From: JAAZFE01 sp034005635
Lineage (GTDB): Bacteria; Verrucomicrobiota; Kiritimatiellia; CAIQIC01; Lenti-01
Reading direction: 5' to 3'
Assembly: GCA_034005635.1 (NCBI GenBank)
Contig: JAVEUJ010000012.1
Span: 1-29,604 of the forward strand
DNA length: 29,604 bases
Shown: positions 21,596-29,191 of the stretch, piece after piece
Layout: each line of letters begins with the position of its first letter
How positions within the stretch are numbered: position 1 is the stretch's first letter
Notes under the pieces: model-generated
The model's input: only the letters and a program-made list of their open reading frames with translations
Told to the model about the DNA's origin: nothing
Database searches by the model: none
Made by a program: the position numbers and the translations under genes

Positions 21596-22582
21596 TCACG
21601 GCCGTGGGCGGCGATAGGTTTTGCGGAACAGACCGGCCAGCAGTGGATTTCTGGCCCGGCACAGTCGCTGCTTCAATTCCCGGCAATCCACGCCCCCTTG
21701 CATCCGGACGCGGCGCAGCGCAAATACGGGTGTCCCCGGACGATTGGCTCCGCAGTCCATCGACAGCGCGGCCTCGTAGCCGGCTAACAGCGCCGACTCG
21801 ATTGCGACGTCGTCATATTCACCCCATGGCCAACTCATTGCCCGCGATGGCTTGCCCGTGATCTCTTCCAGGCGTTCGCGGCACAAAGTAAATTCGTTGA
21901 GGCAGAACTCGATCCGCTCGCTGGTGGTGCGTTCAACCAAGCGGCTGTCGAGCAGGTAGTCGGTGGAGGCCGGCCAGAATCCGTTGTGGGCATAAGCTGA
22001 TCCGCTTGGATACATCGGCAAGCCGTCGCGCATTTCCAGATAAATGCCGCGGACCCCGGGATGCATGTCGCCGGGATCGCGCGCGATGGGTTTGTCTGAT
22101 CGGAAACACGCCTGATGCGTGTGGGAGTGCCCAAACAGTCCGTGCCCCTGCTCCTCCACCAGTGCGCTCAGCTCGGTGCGATTCATGAAGGCGCTTGGAT
22201 CGTTGCGCTCGATGGCGCGATCCCAGGCGTCGCGCGCCATCGGCAGTCCGCGCAAATCGGCGCCCGCCGTGGCGGCATCGGGATGCCGGGGACCATCATG
22301 CAAATAAGCCGTGGCAACGCCAAAGGAAGCACACACGCCATATTTTATAAGCAGCGGCGCCGCATGCACCCAGTTATCGAGATAGCAATCGTCGAAGGTC
22401 AGCACATACGAGCGCGGCGGGGGCCGGGGCCCGCCTTTGATATAGTCAATGGCCAGGTCCAGCGACAGACTGTGCCACCCGTGCGTCGTCAACCATTCCA
22501 AATGCGACGCGAACTCCTCCGGCGTGATGCCGCACACCGGCGAAATATTGCGATAGCACAATATGGGGACGCTGGGATTCAT
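21596..22582 (-). CDS. Polysaccharide deacetylase (NodB domain)
   Basis: A carbohydrate esterase family 4-type protein that removes acyl groups from cell-wall or exopolysaccharide amino sugars. 328 residues. The NodB signature motifs are present: TFDD near residue 63 (YVLTFDDCYLDNW), and HSHTH (the HxxxH metal pair) in GLFGHSHTHQ. A later WPWGEYD segment fits the active-site groove. No signal peptide is visible, so it may act in the cytoplasm or on lipid-linked sugars. The ATG at 22582 follows GAAGAAGA. Neighbours (methyltransferase and glycosyltransferase) suggest a surface-glycan locus, though the methyltransferase is an RNA enzyme. Confidence 0.9.
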   Translation of the reverse strand: MNPSVPILCYRNISPVCGITPEEFASHLEWLTTHGWHSLSLDLAIDYIKGGPRPPPRSYVLTFDDCYLDNWVHAAPLLIKYGVCASFGVATAYLHDGPRHPDAATAGADLRGLPMARDAWDRAIERNDPSAFMNRTELSALVEEQGHGLFGHSHTHQACFRSDKPIARDPGDMHPGVRGIYLEMRDGLPMYPSGSAYAHNGFWPASTDYLLDSRLVERTTSERIEFCLNEFTLCRERLEEITGKPSRAMSWPWGEYDDVAIESALLAGYEAALSMDCGANRPGTPVFALRRVRMQGGVDCRELKQRLCRARNPLLAGLFRKTYRRPRP

Positions 22583-22663
22583 TCTTCTTCATCGTAGGAA
22601 AATCCTGCCGGATGTATAGACAATTCCTCAATCGCCAATGCCCAGCCGCCGGGCAACGGAAGT

Positions 22664-23872
22664 CTACGCCTCAGGGGGCGAAGAGGCCGCGTGTTTCCGT
22701 AGCAAACGGGGATCGCGGGTCCCTTCGTAGATGTCGTATTCCAACAGGCGGCACTCAATGTCGCCATTCCACATCGGCAGACGTCGGACCGGGTGTAGCC
22801 CAATCTTCCGCCCGAGAGGCAAATTACCGGTGAACACTGCCGCGCGTACGCCCTGGTCTTGGGCCTTGAACCACGTGCCCATGGATTCATACAGCGTGAC
22901 CAGGCGCTCCTCCACCCCGAGGCGCTCGCCGTACTCGGGGTTCATCATAATCAGCGTGGGCGGTTTTGGTAGCGGGGTATCGCGGAAATCGCAGGTGTGA
23001 AAACGGATCAGGTCTTCCACGCCGGCGCGGGTAGCGTTATCTCGTGCGCAGGCGATGGCAGGCGGGGCTATGTCCGATGCCGCGATCCAGGTCCGCGGGG
23101 CCGGCATGAATTGCTGGCGGGCTTCATCCTTCAGCGCGCGCCACGCGGCTGTATCCACGCCATTGAGATGCAAAAATGCGTAATCCTCTCGCTCCAGCCC
23201 CGGGGCGCGGTTCTGAGCGATCCACGCGGCTTCGATCGCCAGGGTGCCGCTGCCGCACATCGGCCCAATGAAGGCCTCTGCGGGCGTCTTCGGCCAACCC
23301 AGTTCCAGCAAAATGGCGGCCGCCAGCGTTTCGCGCAGGGGGGCGGTCCACGGCTTCCAGCGATAACCGCGATGTGAAAGCGGCACCCCGCTGGTATCGA
23401 GGAAGAACTGAGCCGAGCGCTCCTTCCAATAGAGGGCCACGCAGGCCGCGCCATCCGGCGTCGAGGTGGAATTCGGGCGGGCGCCCGTCCGATCCACAAA
23501 CCGATCCGCGATGGCATCTTTACAGCGTAGCAGCGCAAAGCGTGGATCGCGAATGCTGTCGTGTTGGGCCACGCCGTGTATATGGAAAGGGACGTCGCCG
23601 CGTAGCCACATCTCCCACGGCAGTTCGCGGGCCGCGGCATACAGATCATCCGCCGAATCGATCTCGAATCCCGCCACCTCGAACAGCACCCGGTTGGCCG
23701 TGCGCAGCCACAGATTGAGCCGCATGGCATCCTGCAAATTGCCTTCAACTCCAACGGCGGTGGGCGATACCTCCTGCGGATCAAATCCCAATGCGCGCAA
23801 TTCGCCTTTCAACGCCCCCGTGCACCCGCGCCCGCAGGTGGCCACAATCCATGTTTTTTCGCTCCAGGCCAT
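22664..23872 (-). CDS. THUMP-containing 23S rRNA-type methyltransferase (RlmL-like)
   Basis: A SAM-dependent RNA methyltransferase of the RlmL/YcbY (UPF0020) type, probably modifying guanine N2 in 23S rRNA. About 402 residues. The N-terminal THUMP-like part (to about residue 150) precedes the Rossmann domain with the SAM motif FIGPMCGSGTL (about residue 201). The catalytic motif is NPEYGERLG at residues 311-319, where relatives usually have NPPYGERL; the second proline is Glu (codon GAG at 22934-22936). The frame extends upstream to 23995, but the ATG at 23872 is chosen because it shares a base with the glycosyltransferase stop (TGATG), typical of coupled translation, and matches the family's N-terminus. 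Confidence 0.88.
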   Translation of the reverse strand: MAWSEKTWIVATCGRGCTGALKGELRALGFDPQEVSPTAVGVEGNLQDAMRLNLWLRTANRVLFEVAGFEIDSADDLYAAARELPWEMWLRGDVPFHIHGVAQHDSIRDPRFALLRCKDAIADRFVDRTGARPNSTSTPDGAACVALYWKERSAQFFLDTSGVPLSHRGYRWKPWTAPLRETLAAAILLELGWPKTPAEAFIGPMCGSGTLAIEAAWIAQNRAPGLEREDYAFLHLNGVDTAAWRALKDEARQQFMPAPRTWIAASDIAPPAIACARDNATRAGVEDLIRFHTCDFRDTPLPKPPTLIMMNPEYGERLGVEERLVTLYESMGTWFKAQDQGVRAAVFTGNLPLGRKIGLHPVRRLPMWNGDIECRLLEYDIYEGTRDPRLLRKHAASSPPEA

Positions 23873-24696
23873 CAGGGTGCCGCCTTTGTCAGTCCGTTCG
23901 TACAAAAAGTGGCCACCCGCCAGCGCCGGAAATAAGCGCGGTTGGGCCGATCGCGCTGTCGCTTCAGTTTCTGCGGCGCCAGCGAGGGATGCCATAGGTG
24001 CAGCGCCCGGGCATCATCAATTACACTGTGCGGCTGGACGCCGCTGCGATACAGGCGCCGCCCAAAATCGTCGTCTTCATACCCCCAACCCACGAAGTTT
24101 TCGTCGAAGCCGTTGACACGCTCCGCGTCTTCGCGGAACAGCGAAAAATGGCAACTGAGTAATTTGGGCTTATGCGGGCGGGCGAGATGCCAACGACGCA
24201 GCGCAGCATGATGGCGGAAGAGACGGGCGGCCTCCTTCCGTTGCATATGATCCGCTGCCGTCCAGGCGCGCTCCCAATCGGTCGGCGTAGGCGCCGGGGT
24301 CTGCGCAAACAGTGCATGAGTGGTACCTTCGTCCAGCAATGCCCGGTTTCCACAAAGCAGCCGCCTCGGGAGGGCATGCTGCACATGTACCGCCACCGCA
24401 TCCGGTAAAGGCACAATGTCGCAATCTAAAAATAGAAGGTAGTCTCCCGTGGCGGCCCGGATCGCCAAATTGCGGGCGGCCGCAGCGCGAAACCCGTCTT
24501 TTTCCTGCCGCACCACAGTGAGTGGAATGTTCGACGCTGACCGTAGGCGGTCGAGGGCCGCAACCGTCGCCGTGTCTGATCCGTCATCGGCCACGATCAG
24601 TTCATCGGGCGGACGCGTCTGCACCGCCAGCGCCGCCGCCAGCAGACGCAAATGTTCTGGGCGGTTGTAAATGGTAGTGATGACGCTGATCTTCAC
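23872..24696 (-). CDS. Family-2 glycosyltransferase
   Basis: A GT-A fold inverting glycosyltransferase, about 274 residues. The nucleotide-sugar site begins KISVITTIYNRPEHL and continues VADDGSDTATV. FLDCDIVP is the DxD-type metal motif. GWGYEDDDFGRRLYRSG matches the galactosyltransferase C-terminal (Glyco_transf_7C) motif. The start is uncertain. GTG 24696 is given because AAGGA lies 10 bases upstream; a longer form from GTG 24726 (adding MPTPPKDYRR) is possible but lacks a Shine-Dalgarno. It shares a base with the start of the RNA methyltransferase gene downstream. Donor and acceptor cannot be read. Confidence 0.9.
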   Translation of the reverse strand: MKISVITTIYNRPEHLRLLAAALAVQTRPPDELIVADDGSDTATVAALDRLRSASNIPLTVVRQEKDGFRAAAARNLAIRAATGDYLLFLDCDIVPLPDAVAVHVQHALPRRLLCGNRALLDEGTTHALFAQTPAPTPTDWERAWTAADHMQRKEAARLFRHHAALRRWHLARPHKPKLLSCHFSLFREDAERVNGFDENFVGWGYEDDDFGRRLYRSGVQPHSVIDDARALHLWHPSLAPQKLKRQRDRPNRAYFRRWRVATFCTNGLTKAAP

Positions 24697-24786
24697 GCGG
24701 CGATAATCCTTGGGGGGTGTAGGCACGGGGGCCGGGCCTCGGCAACTATTCGTTTATCCTGACTGCTGCTCACTACTTCATCAATC

Positions 24787-25599
24787 TTAAACTGACACAA
24801 GGGCGGCGCGGCGATCTAACGCGCGGTCGATGTTCGGCACCGCCGCCAGCAATTCCCGCGTATAGGGCTGCGTTGGATGCGCCAGCACGTCGGCAGCCGC
24901 CCCGCGCTCCACCACCTCGCCGTCTTTCATCACCAGCACCTCGTCAGCCATATGGCGCATCACCGCCAAATCATGCCCCACCAGCATCCACGTAATGCCG
25001 CGGGTCTCCTGGAGTGACTTCAGTAAATTTAAAATTTGCGCCTGCACGCTCACATCCAGCGCGCTGACCGGTTCATCGGCAATCAAAAATTCCGCCCCCA
25101 CGCACAGGGCTCGCGCCAAATTCACCCGCTGCCGCTGGCCGCCGCTTAATTCGTGAGGGAAGCGACCCGCGTAGGCCGCATCCAGACCCACGGTCTGCAA
25201 CCAGCTCACCGCCTGTTCCTCCGCCGCACGCCGCGAGGCCGCCAAACCATGCACCCGCTGCACCTCGGCCAGTGCCGCCCCCACCTTCATTCGCGGATTC
25301 AGCGATCCCAGCGGATCCTGAAAAACTATTTGCGCGCGGCGGCGAAATGCCATGGTCTCAGCGTGCCCCAGTTTCAGCACGTCCTGGCCGTCAAAGATGA
25401 CACGCCCCGTCACGCGCTCTTCCAACCCTAGGATTGCCCGCGCCAGTGAACTTTTTCCGCAGCCGCTTTCCCCCACCACCCCCAGACAACGGCCACGAGC
25501 TACCTCGAATGTTACGCCGCGCACCGCCTCCACCACCCGCCGTCCCTGCGACCGATAGGCTACCCGCAATTCCTCCACCTTCAGCAATGCCCCATTCAT
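24787..25599 (-). CDS. Oligopeptide-type ABC transporter ATPase (OppF/DppF-like)
   Basis: The second ATPase of a peptide/nickel-type importer, about 270 residues. Walker A GESGCGKSS, signature LSGGQRQRVNLARAL, Walker B FLIADEPVSALD and the H-loop VGHDLAV are all intact. The ATG at 25599 overlaps the stop of the upstream ATPase gene (ATGA), which fixes the start; the frame is open 9 codons further upstream. The substrate could be oligopeptides, dipeptides, nickel or sugars. No permease or binding protein gene is next to it. Confidence 0.9.
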   Translation of the reverse strand: MNGALLKVEELRVAYRSQGRRVVEAVRGVTFEVARGRCLGVVGESGCGKSSLARAILGLEERVTGRVIFDGQDVLKLGHAETMAFRRRAQIVFQDPLGSLNPRMKVGAALAEVQRVHGLAASRRAAEEQAVSWLQTVGLDAAYAGRFPHELSGGQRQRVNLARALCVGAEFLIADEPVSALDVSVQAQILNLLKSLQETRGITWMLVGHDLAVMRHMADEVLVMKDGEVVERGAAADVLAHPTQPYTRELLAAVPNIDRALDRRAALVSV

Positions 25600-26573
25600 G
25601 CCCAGCCCCCTTCTCCGTGCGCCCAACAGGCCACCCGATGGTGGTCGTCAATATTCGTCCAAGGCGGTGCCCGCTCCGCACAGACCGCCCGCGCCAGGTA
25701 ACAGCGGGGATGGAACCGGCAACCCGTTGGATGCCGTCCCAGTGGCGGCACCGAGCCGTCGATGCCTTCCAGTCGGGTGCCGTCACCTTCCAGTCGCGGC
25801 AGTGCCTTCAACAGCCCCCGCACATAGGGATGCGTCGGCTGCCGCAGTATGTCCACCGGCCCCGATTCCACAATGCGGCCCGCATACATGACATGCACCT
25901 CGTCCGCCAATTCGGCCACCACGCCCAAGTTGTGCGTAATCAGAAGCACCGCCAAGTTCTCTTGCTGTTGCAATCCGGCCAGCAGCTTCAAAATCTTCGC
26001 CTGTACCGTCACGTCCAGCGCCGTCGTCGGCTCATCCGCCACTAGCACCCGCGGGTGTCCCGCCAGTGCCATCGCCAACATTGCCCGCTGCTGCATGCCG
26101 CCTGAAAGCTGGTGCGGATAACTGGCCAGCACGCGCGCCGGGTCATCGAAGCCCACCGTCCGCAATAAGTCTTCCATTCGGTTTTGGGCGCGACTCTGTT
26201 CCTGTTTGGGCAGCGCTTCCCGGATTTGATTGCCAATCGTGAACACCGGGTCCAAACAGTCGCCGGGATCTTGGAACACGTAGGCCAGTCCCCGCCCCGG
26301 TCCGCACGCCCCGCCCCCGGTCCAGCGGATTTCGCCCCGGTCCAGCAGCATCCCCCGCGGCAGCAGTCCGCCCAGCGCTGCGGCGGTAATACTTTTCCCG
26401 CACCCGCTCTCCCCGACGAGCGCCGTGGTCTGCCCTCGGCACAGGGTCAGGTCAACCTCCCCCACCACCTCCAGCCGTCGGCCATTGGCCATCAAGCCCA
26501 CCCCCAGCCCTACCGCCTGTAAGACGCTGTCTGCTCCGATCTTGACGCGCTCATTCAAATCTGGTGATTTCAT
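25596..26573 (-). CDS. Oligopeptide-type ABC transporter ATPase (OppD/DppD-like)
   Basis: The partner ATPase, about 325 residues. Walker A GESGCGKSI, signature LSGGMQQRAMLAMAL, Walker B VLVADEPTTALD and H-loop ITHNLGV are present. The C-terminal oligopeptide-transporter extension shows GCRFHPRCYLARAVC, and a later cysteine in HRVACW, as in OppD. The start is uncertain: ATG 26573 is given, with ATG 26585 or GTG 26600 also possible; none has a good Shine-Dalgarno. The divergent MBL-fold gene begins only 5 bases away from this ATG, so the promoters must overlap coding sequence. No permease genes are adjacent. Confidence 0.88.
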   Translation of the reverse strand: MKSPDLNERVKIGADSVLQAVGLGVGLMANGRRLEVVGEVDLTLCRGQTTALVGESGCGKSITAAALGGLLPRGMLLDRGEIRWTGGGACGPGRGLAYVFQDPGDCLDPVFTIGNQIREALPKQEQSRAQNRMEDLLRTVGFDDPARVLASYPHQLSGGMQQRAMLAMALAGHPRVLVADEPTTALDVTVQAKILKLLAGLQQQENLAVLLITHNLGVVAELADEVHVMYAGRIVESGPVDILRQPTHPYVRGLLKALPRLEGDGTRLEGIDGSVPPLGRHPTGCRFHPRCYLARAVCAERAPPWTNIDDHHRVACWAHGEGGWA

Positions 26574-26577
26574 ACCT

Positions 26578-27213
26578 ATGAACATTGAAACACGGGTCAC
26601 CGGGTTTATCGAAGAAAATTGTTACCTGGTCTCCAATCCCACTACACGCGAGACGTTGGTTATCGATCCCGGCGACGACGCCGCACAATTGCTGGTCCGC
26701 CTCGACGAGATGAACGCCGTCGTCGTGGGCTATCTGCTGACTCACGGCCACGTGGACCACATCACGGCTCTCGCGCCACTGGCCGCGGTTCGCCCCGCAC
26801 CCGTTTATCTGCATCCCCTCGATGCCGTCTGGTGCTTCACCTCCCGCAATGCACTCCCCGGCTTCTATGACGCACCTACCGCCCCAAAGGAGCCTATCGT
26901 TCCCATTGCCGACGGTGAGATTCTCACCCTCGCTGGCGCGCGCTGGACCGTCCTCGAAACGCCCGGCCACACCCCCGGCGGAGTCTGCTACAAACTCGAG
27001 CCCGATCAGGCCCTATTCGTCGGCGATACCCTCTTCCGCGGCTCTGTCGGACGCACCGATCTGCCCGGCGGCGATGCCCGCATCCTCAGTCGTTCCCTCC
27101 AAAAACTCGCCGGCCTCCCCGATGCCCTCGCCGTTTATCCTGGCCACGGCGACCCCACCACCATCGGCTACGAAAAACAGCACAACTACTTCCTGCAATC
27201 CCTGCCCCAGTAG
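26578..27213 (+). CDS. MBL-fold metallo-hydrolase (GloB/hydroxyacylglutathione hydrolase-like)
   Basis: A 211-residue metallo-beta-lactamase-fold enzyme. The metal-binding motif THGHVDH (near base 26745) is followed by GHTPGG (near 26964), VGDTLF (near 27018) and the last metal histidine in YPGHGDPT (near 27136). This is the layout of short glyoxalase-II-like proteins, which hydrolyse thioesters such as S-lactoylglutathione. The exact substrate is not certain for this short subgroup. The ATG at 26578 is chosen because the protein start matches the family (MNIETRVTGFIEENCYLVS). The open frame further upstream is the shadow of the ATPase gene. It ends beside a bidirectional hairpin. Confidence 0.92.
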   Translation: MNIETRVTGFIEENCYLVSNPTTRETLVIDPGDDAAQLLVRLDEMNAVVVGYLLTHGHVDHITALAPLAAVRPAPVYLHPLDAVWCFTSRNALPGFYDAPTAPKEPIVPIADGEILTLAGARWTVLETPGHTPGGVCYKLEPDQALFVGDTLFRGSVGRTDLPGGDARILSRSLQKLAGLPDALAVYPGHGDPTTIGYEKQHNYFLQSLPQ

Positions 27214-27240
27214 CCCCCCGCCTTAGTCACTCACTCGAAT

Positions 27241-27272
27241 AAGGGTGATCGTGTTATAAAACGATCCCCTTT
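27241..27272. terminator. Possible bidirectional terminator hairpin
   Basis: Arms AAGGGTGATCGT (27241-27252) and ACGATCCCCTTT (27261-27272) pair with one mismatch and one G-U around an 8-base loop. The hairpin lies between the convergent MBL-fold and nudC genes, the place for a shared terminator. The U-runs on both sides are short, so termination may be weak. Confidence 0.45.
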
Positions 27273-27288
27273 GCTGCCCCTTTCCCCT

Positions 27289-28038
27289 CTACATCAACCC
27301 ATGAATCAGCCGGTAGGCCACCGACCCGGGCGGCGGGATGGCGGGCAGGTCTGCGGGATCGAACCAATGCGCCTCGGCGATTTCCGTAGCCTGCAGCCGC
27401 AGGTCTCCAGACGCCCACTGCGCACGGAAGGCGAGCATCAACTGATTGGGGTAGGGCCAAGGCTGGCTACCCGCATAACACACATCCGTCACCTCGATGC
27501 CCGTTTCTTCGCGCACCTCGCGCCGGACGGCCTGCTCCGCCGTCTCCCCGGTTTCGATATATCCCGCCAAGCATGTGTAAAAATCCTGGCTGCGCTGCAC
27601 ATGCCGCGCCAGCAGAATTTTCCCCTCTTTTTCCACCCGTACGATCACGGCCGGTGAAATCGCCGGATATTCCACTTGGCCGCACTCCTCACACAGCCGA
27701 GCTATATCGCCGGGAGAATTTTTTAGCAGCTTACCGCAGGCGCCACAATACGAATGCGCCCCCCGCCAGTTCAGCAAACCCAGTGCGCGGCAGGCCGCTG
27801 CCGCCAGCGGTGATTCTTCGGCCATGAGCTGACGCACTCGAACCCATTCATATCCCTCTGGCGCTTGCGCCATACTCCCAGCCAGCGCCACGGCCTGAAA
27901 TCCTTGCGGATTCACCACGAATGAATCCTGGATGTCTTGCCCCGCTATTACATCCCGTCCCGCTGGCTCCAGCGTGCCTTGGCGTACCAGCAAAAGGCCG
28001 TCACTGAATACCAAGGCACCCAGATATTCCTTGCCCAC
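27289..28038 (-). CDS. nudC: NAD+/NADH pyrophosphatase NudC (Nudix)
   Basis: Hydrolyses NADH/NAD+ to NMN(H) and AMP; family members also remove NAD caps from RNA. About 249 residues. The zinc ribbon (YCGACG and LCEECG) is followed by the Nudix box GYIETGETAEQAVRREVREE and the diagnostic SQPWPYPNQLM. The frame extends to 28167, but the GTG at 28038 is chosen because it lies 2 bases after the epimerase stop and has AGGAG 8 bases upstream. It is probably co-transcribed with the epimerase gene, although the functions look unrelated. Confidence 0.93.
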   Translation of the reverse strand: MGKEYLGALVFSDGLLLVRQGTLEPAGRDVIAGQDIQDSFVVNPQGFQAVALAGSMAQAPEGYEWVRVRQLMAEESPLAAAACRALGLLNWRGAHSYCGACGKLLKNSPGDIARLCEECGQVEYPAISPAVIVRVEKEGKILLARHVQRSQDFYTCLAGYIETGETAEQAVRREVREETGIEVTDVCYAGSQPWPYPNQLMLAFRAQWASGDLRLQATEIAEAHWFDPADLPAIPPPGSVAYRLIHGLM

Positions 28039-28040
28039 GA

Positions 28041-29111
28041 TCAGCGCTCCTTTTTCCAGTGCGGCAAATTGTATTCGAGGATTTCTTCCAGGATGTCGCG
28101 CACGTTCTTCGTCAGCTTCCAGTCCGGGTAATGGGCCTGAAACTTCGAGACATCGCTCACCCACCACATGTGATCACCTATGCGGTTCGTCTCCACATAG
28201 GTCGTCTTCATTTTGCGCCCGACGATCTCCTCGCACAGCGCAACCGCCTCCATCATCGAGCAGTGGCTGAAACGGCTCCCGCCCATGTTGTACACTTCCC
28301 CTGCCCGCGGCGCCCGGTGGAAGGCCTCGAACGATGCCACCAGATCCGTGCTATGGATGTTGTCGCGCACTTGTTTGCCCTTGTAGCCGAAAATTCGATA
28401 CTCCCGCCCCGTGGCTGCGCACTTCATCAAATACGCTAGGAACCCATGCAACTCCGCGCCCGAATGGCGGGGGCCCGTCAGACAACCGCCACGAAAAACG
28501 CCCGTCTTGAGACCGAAATAGCGCCCGTATTCCTGCACCATGACATCGGCCGCCACCTTCGAGGCGCCAAAAAGCGAATGGGTCGTCTGATCGATGCTCA
28601 TGGTTTCGTCGATGCCCTTGGCGGCATAGGGCCCCGCAACACACTCCCAGCGCGATGCCTGCTCTTCCAACGGCAAACGGTTGGGGGTATCGCCATACAC
28701 CTTATTCGTCGATGTGAAAATAAACGTGGCATCCAGCGCGTACTGACGTGTGGCCTCCAGCAAATTCAGTGTGCCCTGGGCATTGACGCCAAAATCAGTG
28801 AATGGCTCCTTCGCGGCCCAGTCGTGCGACGGCTGCGCGGCCGTATGAACAACAAGATCGATACCCCCCGCCTCCACGAACACCTGACGCACCGCCTCGA
28901 AATCGCGAATATCGGCTGCGACCGACACAAAGGAATCCGATAACGCCTGCTGCAACTCTGCGACGACCCATTTCGTGGAAGCCTCTGGCCCAAAGAAATA
29001 TTCCCGCAGGTTGTTGTCCACCCCAATGACGCGATAGCCCTTGGCACCGAAATATAAGGATGTTTCCGATCCCACCAAGCCACCCGAGCCTGTTACCAAC
29101 ACTGTTTTCAT
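28041..29111 (-). CDS. NAD-dependent epimerase/dehydratase (CDP-paratose 2-epimerase-like)
   Basis: An extended short-chain dehydrogenase acting on nucleotide sugars, about 356 residues. The NAD-binding glycine motif is TGSGGLVGSE near residue 7. FTSTNKVYGDTPNRLP and GKQVRDNIHSTDL are typical of CDP-paratose/tyvelose 2-epimerase relatives. The catalytic YxxxK position reads F-G-A-S-K (Phe codon 28569-28571), so the usual tyrosine is missing. I recall a subgroup with the same reading, so it may be a family feature rather than decay. The ATG at 29111 starts MKTVLVTG and has AGGGTG upstream; an earlier start at 29162 is unlikely. It is likely to make a surface-glycan sugar. Confidence 0.85.
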   Translation of the reverse strand: MKTVLVTGSGGLVGSETSLYFGAKGYRVIGVDNNLREYFFGPEASTKWVVAELQQALSDSFVSVAADIRDFEAVRQVFVEAGGIDLVVHTAAQPSHDWAAKEPFTDFGVNAQGTLNLLEATRQYALDATFIFTSTNKVYGDTPNRLPLEEQASRWECVAGPYAAKGIDETMSIDQTTHSLFGASKVAADVMVQEYGRYFGLKTGVFRGGCLTGPRHSGAELHGFLAYLMKCAATGREYRIFGYKGKQVRDNIHSTDLVASFEAFHRAPRAGEVYNMGGSRFSHCSMMEAVALCEEIVGRKMKTTYVETNRIGDHMWWVSDVSKFQAHYPDWKLTKNVRDILEEILEYNLPHWKKER

Positions 29112-29123
29112 AGGATTCACCCT

Positions 29124-29152
29124 ACTATAACTGACCCTAAAAGTCTTGTCTG
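29124..29152 (-). promoter_or_regulatory. Candidate promoter of the epimerase-nudC operon
   Basis: -35 CAGACA (29147-29152, 4/6), a 17-bp spacer, and -10 TATAGT (29124-29129, 5/6) on the minus strand. RNA would start near 29117, about six bases before the ATG, which would leave the possible Shine-Dalgarno AGGGTG partly outside the message. The region 29112-29191 is the divergent spacer between the epimerase and PncC genes. Confidence 0.35.
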
Positions 29153-29191
29153 AACTTCCCAATTCGCCCGACTCAGGATAGACTCCTAGAC

